A stretch of 8,423 nt of DNA from contig NZIT01000122.1 in assembly GCA_002691725.1 (NCBI GenBank), positions 1 to 8,423 on the forward strand. Reading direction: 5' to 3'. The notes below the pieces were generated by a model. That model had not been told where the DNA came from. It did not search any database and saw nothing but the letters and a program-made list of their open reading frames with translations. Below are positions 6,078 through 8,423 of this stretch, one piece after another; position 1 is the stretch's first letter, and every line of letters starts with the position of its first letter. The stretch comes from SAR116 cluster bacterium. Lineage in GTDB: Bacteria; Pseudomonadota; Alphaproteobacteria; Puniceispirillales; UBA1172. The position numbers were made by a program, and so were the translations under genes.

Positions 6078-7600
6078 CCGAGCCAATCATTCAAATATTG
6101 CTTGCTGATGATGACCCGTCATTACGTCTGGTGTTGAGTGAGGCTTTATCTCATGCTGGCTATAAGGTTGAGACCGCCAACACGATGGCTGAATGTCTTA
6201 ACAAAGTGACTGACCCTGACACCAGCGTATTGGTTTGTGATGTCATGTTCCCTGATGGCAACTCGCTTGATCAGATGGAGAGCATCAGGACGTTGCGGCC
6301 AGATCTGGCTATCATTGTGATGAGCGCACAGGCCACTTTATTAACCGCTGTCAAAGCCCGAGAACATGCGGTAGATGCGTATCTTCCTAAGCCTTTTCCG
6401 CTTGATGAGTTGACGCAGAATATTGGGCATTTGCTAACCCGTGCAAAGGGCGCGCAAGATACGGAAAGCCTTAATCTTGATCATGATGATAAAGCCCAGA
6501 AAGCCCAGATGGAGACGCGGAGCGAAGCCAGCCCGATCATTGGTAAATCGAGAGCAATGCAGGATATCTACCGCAGCATTGCCAGGCTGATGGCGACGGA
6601 TTTGACGGTTATGATCACGGGCGAATCTGGTTCAGGCAAAGAGGTTGTTGCGAAAGCTATCCATGATCTTGGCGGTAGAAGTAAAAAGCCATTTGTTGCC
6701 CTAAATATGGCGGCTATTCCTCATGACTTGATCGAATCTGAACTCTTTGGCTATGAAAAAGGGGCATTTACAGGGGCAGATAAGCAAACCCAGGGGCGCT
6801 TTGATCAAGCTGCTGGCGGCACACTTTTTCTTGATGAAATTGGTGATATGCCGACTGAAACGCAGACGCGATTGCTGCGGGTCTTGCAAGATGGCTATTT
6901 CACTCGTGTTGGCGGCAGGGAAAGTATTCGCGCCAATACACGCATCATTGCCGCGACGCACAAAAATCTTGATGCTGAGATTGAAAATGGAGCGTTTCGG
7001 CAGGATTTATTTTACCGGCTCAATGTTGTTCCGATCTCTGTTCCGCCATTACGCGAGCGCGCAGAGGATATTCCTGATCTTATCAATCATATCATGGAAA
7101 AATCCTTGAGCGAAGGATTGCAGATCAAATCAGTGTCCGCCTCTGCCTTGAATATGATGATGCGCTATCCATGGCCGGGAAATGTCAGAGAGCTGGAAAA
7201 TATGGTGCGCCGTCTGCTTGTCCTCATTGATGATGATGAAATCGATGATCATCATCTCGATGACATGGCCAGGTTTTTGGCTGATCCCATCAATAAAACG
7301 CCTAATGATGCTGATCATGATGGTGATGGGATGGCACAGCCGCATAATTTATCACAATGTATTATTGATCATATTGGCCGATATTTTGAGGCTCATGAAG
7401 GCGACTTGCCGACTCACGGGATATATGATCGCATCATTGCTGAGGTTGAAAAGCCTCTGATCACAACAACGCTGGCGGTGACGCGAGGCAATCAGCTAAA
7501 AGCCGCCGAGGTATTGGGTATTAATCGCAATACATTGCGTAAAAAAATTATTACACTTGGTATTGATCCAAAATCAAATCGCGTAAGGCAAGATTTCTGA
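6074..7600 (+). CDS. ntrC: Nitrogen regulation response regulator NtrC, sigma-54 activator
   Basis: NtrC is the DNA-binding partner of NtrB and activates sigma-54 promoters of nitrogen-assimilation genes. The 508 residues form three domains. The receiver (about 5-125) has acidic pocket D12-D14, phosphoacceptor D56, S84 and K106. The AAA+ domain (about 153-385) has Walker A GESGSGKE (183-190), GAFTGA (230-235, the sigma-54 contact loop, intact), Walker B GTLFLDEIG (249-257), FRQDLFYRLNV and WPGNVRELEN. The C-terminal Fis-type helix-turn-helix (about 466-497) contains TRGNQLKAAEVLGINRNTLR. The linker between the last two domains is rich in Asp and His (about 386-420). Length is slightly above the ~470-485 usual for NtrC, mostly from this linker. 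GAGGGA just upstream is a good ribosome site, and the start overlaps ntrB by 4 bases. An intact GAFTGA implies an rpoN gene elsewhere in the genome. Confidence 0.97.
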   Translation: MTEPIIQILLADDDPSLRLVLSEALSHAGYKVETANTMAECLNKVTDPDTSVLVCDVMFPDGNSLDQMESIRTLRPDLAIIVMSAQATLLTAVKAREHAVDAYLPKPFPLDELTQNIGHLLTRAKGAQDTESLNLDHDDKAQKAQMETRSEASPIIGKSRAMQDIYRSIARLMATDLTVMITGESGSGKEVVAKAIHDLGGRSKKPFVALNMAAIPHDLIESELFGYEKGAFTGADKQTQGRFDQAAGGTLFLDEIGDMPTETQTRLLRVLQDGYFTRVGGRESIRANTRIIAATHKNLDAEIENGAFRQDLFYRLNVVPISVPPLRERAEDIPDLINHIMEKSLSEGLQIKSVSASALNMMMRYPWPGNVRELENMVRRLLVLIDDDEIDDHHLDDMARFLADPINKTPNDADHDGDGMAQPHNLSQCIIDHIGRYFEAHEGDLPTHGIYDRIIAEVEKPLITTTLAVTRGNQLKAAEVLGINRNTLRKKIITLGIDPKSNRVRQDF

Positions 7601-8423
7601 TGGCTGTATCAAAACAAAATCTGACAGATAAGCCACATGATACCAACAAAAGGTCATCATTTGTTATGGCGATGTTGCAGATGGTCACCGAAACGCGATT
7701 AGCCTATGCCTCAATCTTTCTGGCTTTAGTGCTTGGCCTTATGACCTATGCGGTCTTATCAAGCCCAACATTTCTTGATGGACAATCGCATGTCAGCTAT
7801 CTGGTTCTTGGTCTTGATGTGCTGGTTTTGCTGGTGCTTTCAGGATTTGTGATCAGGCAGATCATCGCCTTGATCAAAGAACGCCGAAGCCGTATGGCAG
7901 GATATCAGCTGCATTTGCGGATCGCTATTCTGTTTAGCATTATCTCTGTCTTACCATCTCTCATTGTCATGGGATTTGCGGTGTTTGTGTTGGATTACTC
8001 CTTGCGCGGTTGGTTCAATGACCGTATCTCAACCGCCGTCGAAGAGTCCGTTACTATCGCCAATTCCTATTTAGAGGAACATAAGCGTTCGGTAAGTGGC
8101 CAGATTTTAGCCATGGCAAATGATATCAACCGCGAAGCCCCAATTCTGCTAAGAAATAGGCAAAACTTTGATCTCTATCTGACTAATCAAGCAGGGGTGA
8201 GAAACTTGACAGAGGCTCTGGTTGTTGATTCAACAGGCCGCGTTCTGGCGAATTCCCGATTTGCCTATGCCGTGACATTCACAGACCTTGAGGAAGCCTT
8301 TTTTGAGAAGGCTAACCAAGGCGAAGTCGCCATTGCCAATACCGAAAATGAAAATCGAATAAGGGCAGGATTAAGACTTAATCAGTTTGTTGATGCCTAT
8401 TTGCTGGTCGGCAGGTTTGTTGA
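7600..8423 (+). CDS. ntrY: Nitrogen regulation membrane sensor kinase NtrY, N-terminal part (partial)
   Basis: The frame opens at the ATG that overlaps the ntrC stop by 1 base (TGATG), with AAGG about 10 bases upstream, and runs 274 codons to the right edge without a stop. Residues 1-30 are a polar cytoplasmic start. Hydrophobic spans follow at about 34-54, 65-91 and 106-131. A periplasmic sensor region then begins, with NtrY-typical motifs: LHLRIAILFSIISVLPSLIV, GWFNDRISTAVEESVTIANSYLEEH and ILAMANDINREAP, then LTEALVVDSTGRVLANSRF. The expected later HAMP, PAS and kinase domains lie outside the window. NtrY pairs with NtrX in alphaproteobacteria and is linked to nitrogen, redox and envelope responses. 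The position after ntrBC and these motifs make the call firm, although no catalytic residue is visible here. ntrX should follow beyond the window. Confidence 0.95.
   Translation, partial: MAVSKQNLTDKPHDTNKRSSFVMAMLQMVTETRLAYASIFLALVLGLMTYAVLSSPTFLDGQSHVSYLVLGLDVLVLLVLSGFVIRQIIALIKERRSRMAGYQLHLRIAILFSIISVLPSLIVMGFAVFVLDYSLRGWFNDRISTAVEESVTIANSYLEEHKRSVSGQILAMANDINREAPILLRNRQNFDLYLTNQAGVRNLTEALVVDSTGRVLANSRFAYAVTFTDLEEAFFEKANQGEVAIANTENENRIRAGLRLNQFVDAYLLVGRFV

Noticed and set aside
7330..7350. TGGCACAG as half of a sigma-54 promoter
   Set aside because: It lies inside ntrC, and no TTGC-type -12 element follows at the right spacing. The divergent spacer also lacks a -24/-12 pair.
1..8423. Mobile element, prophage, CRISPR or defence system
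   Set aside because: Every gene is a recognised core gene in a familiar alphaproteobacterial order. No transposase, integrase, tRNA attachment site, long repeat or array is visible.

Overview
The window looks like ordinary core chromosome of an alphaproteobacterium of moderate GC content (mid-40s percent by eye). Three things point there: the IspD-IspF fusion, a nifR3/dusB gene directly upstream of ntrB-ntrC-ntrY, and an lpdA-lipA-coq10-cinA neighbourhood. From memory, this gene order recurs in many alphaproteobacteria. A marine, SAR116-like or Rhodospirillales-like lineage is possible, but the sequence alone does not name the organism.

Layout. On the plus strand, positions 1-1572 hold the last 37 codons of dihydrolipoamide dehydrogenase (lpdA), lipoyl synthase (lipA) and a COQ10/RatA-family START-domain protein. 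These genes are nearly contiguous, which fits one lipoate/2-oxoacid dehydrogenase and respiratory-cofactor transcript. They converge, across only 13 bases, on a minus-strand operon (3854 down to 1586). In transcription order that operon is ispDF (two MEP-pathway isoprenoid enzymes in one chain), pgpA (phosphatidylglycerophosphatase A) and a stand-alone CinA C-terminal/PncC-type amidase. Both internal junctions can be read as 4-base ATGA stop/start overlaps.

About 150 bases separate ispDF from the divergent plus-strand cluster dusB-ntrB-ntrC-ntrY. DusB is a tRNA dihydrouridine synthase, NtrB/NtrC form the nitrogen two-component system (sigma-54 type response regulator), and NtrY is a membrane sensor kinase that runs off the right edge. 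All junctions in this cluster overlap by 1 or 4 bases. The partner ntrX would be expected just beyond the window.

The whole window is coding except this one divergent spacer and gaps of a few bases; no gene-free stretch exceeds about 150 bases. I see no tRNA, rRNA, insertion sequence, CRISPR array, phage gene or sign of recent transfer, and no candidate for a novel system. The points worth checking are small: an Asp-to-Asn change in the NtrB G1 box, a loop insertion in IspD, a 10-base direct repeat in the divergent spacer, and skewed GATC/GANTC frequencies.
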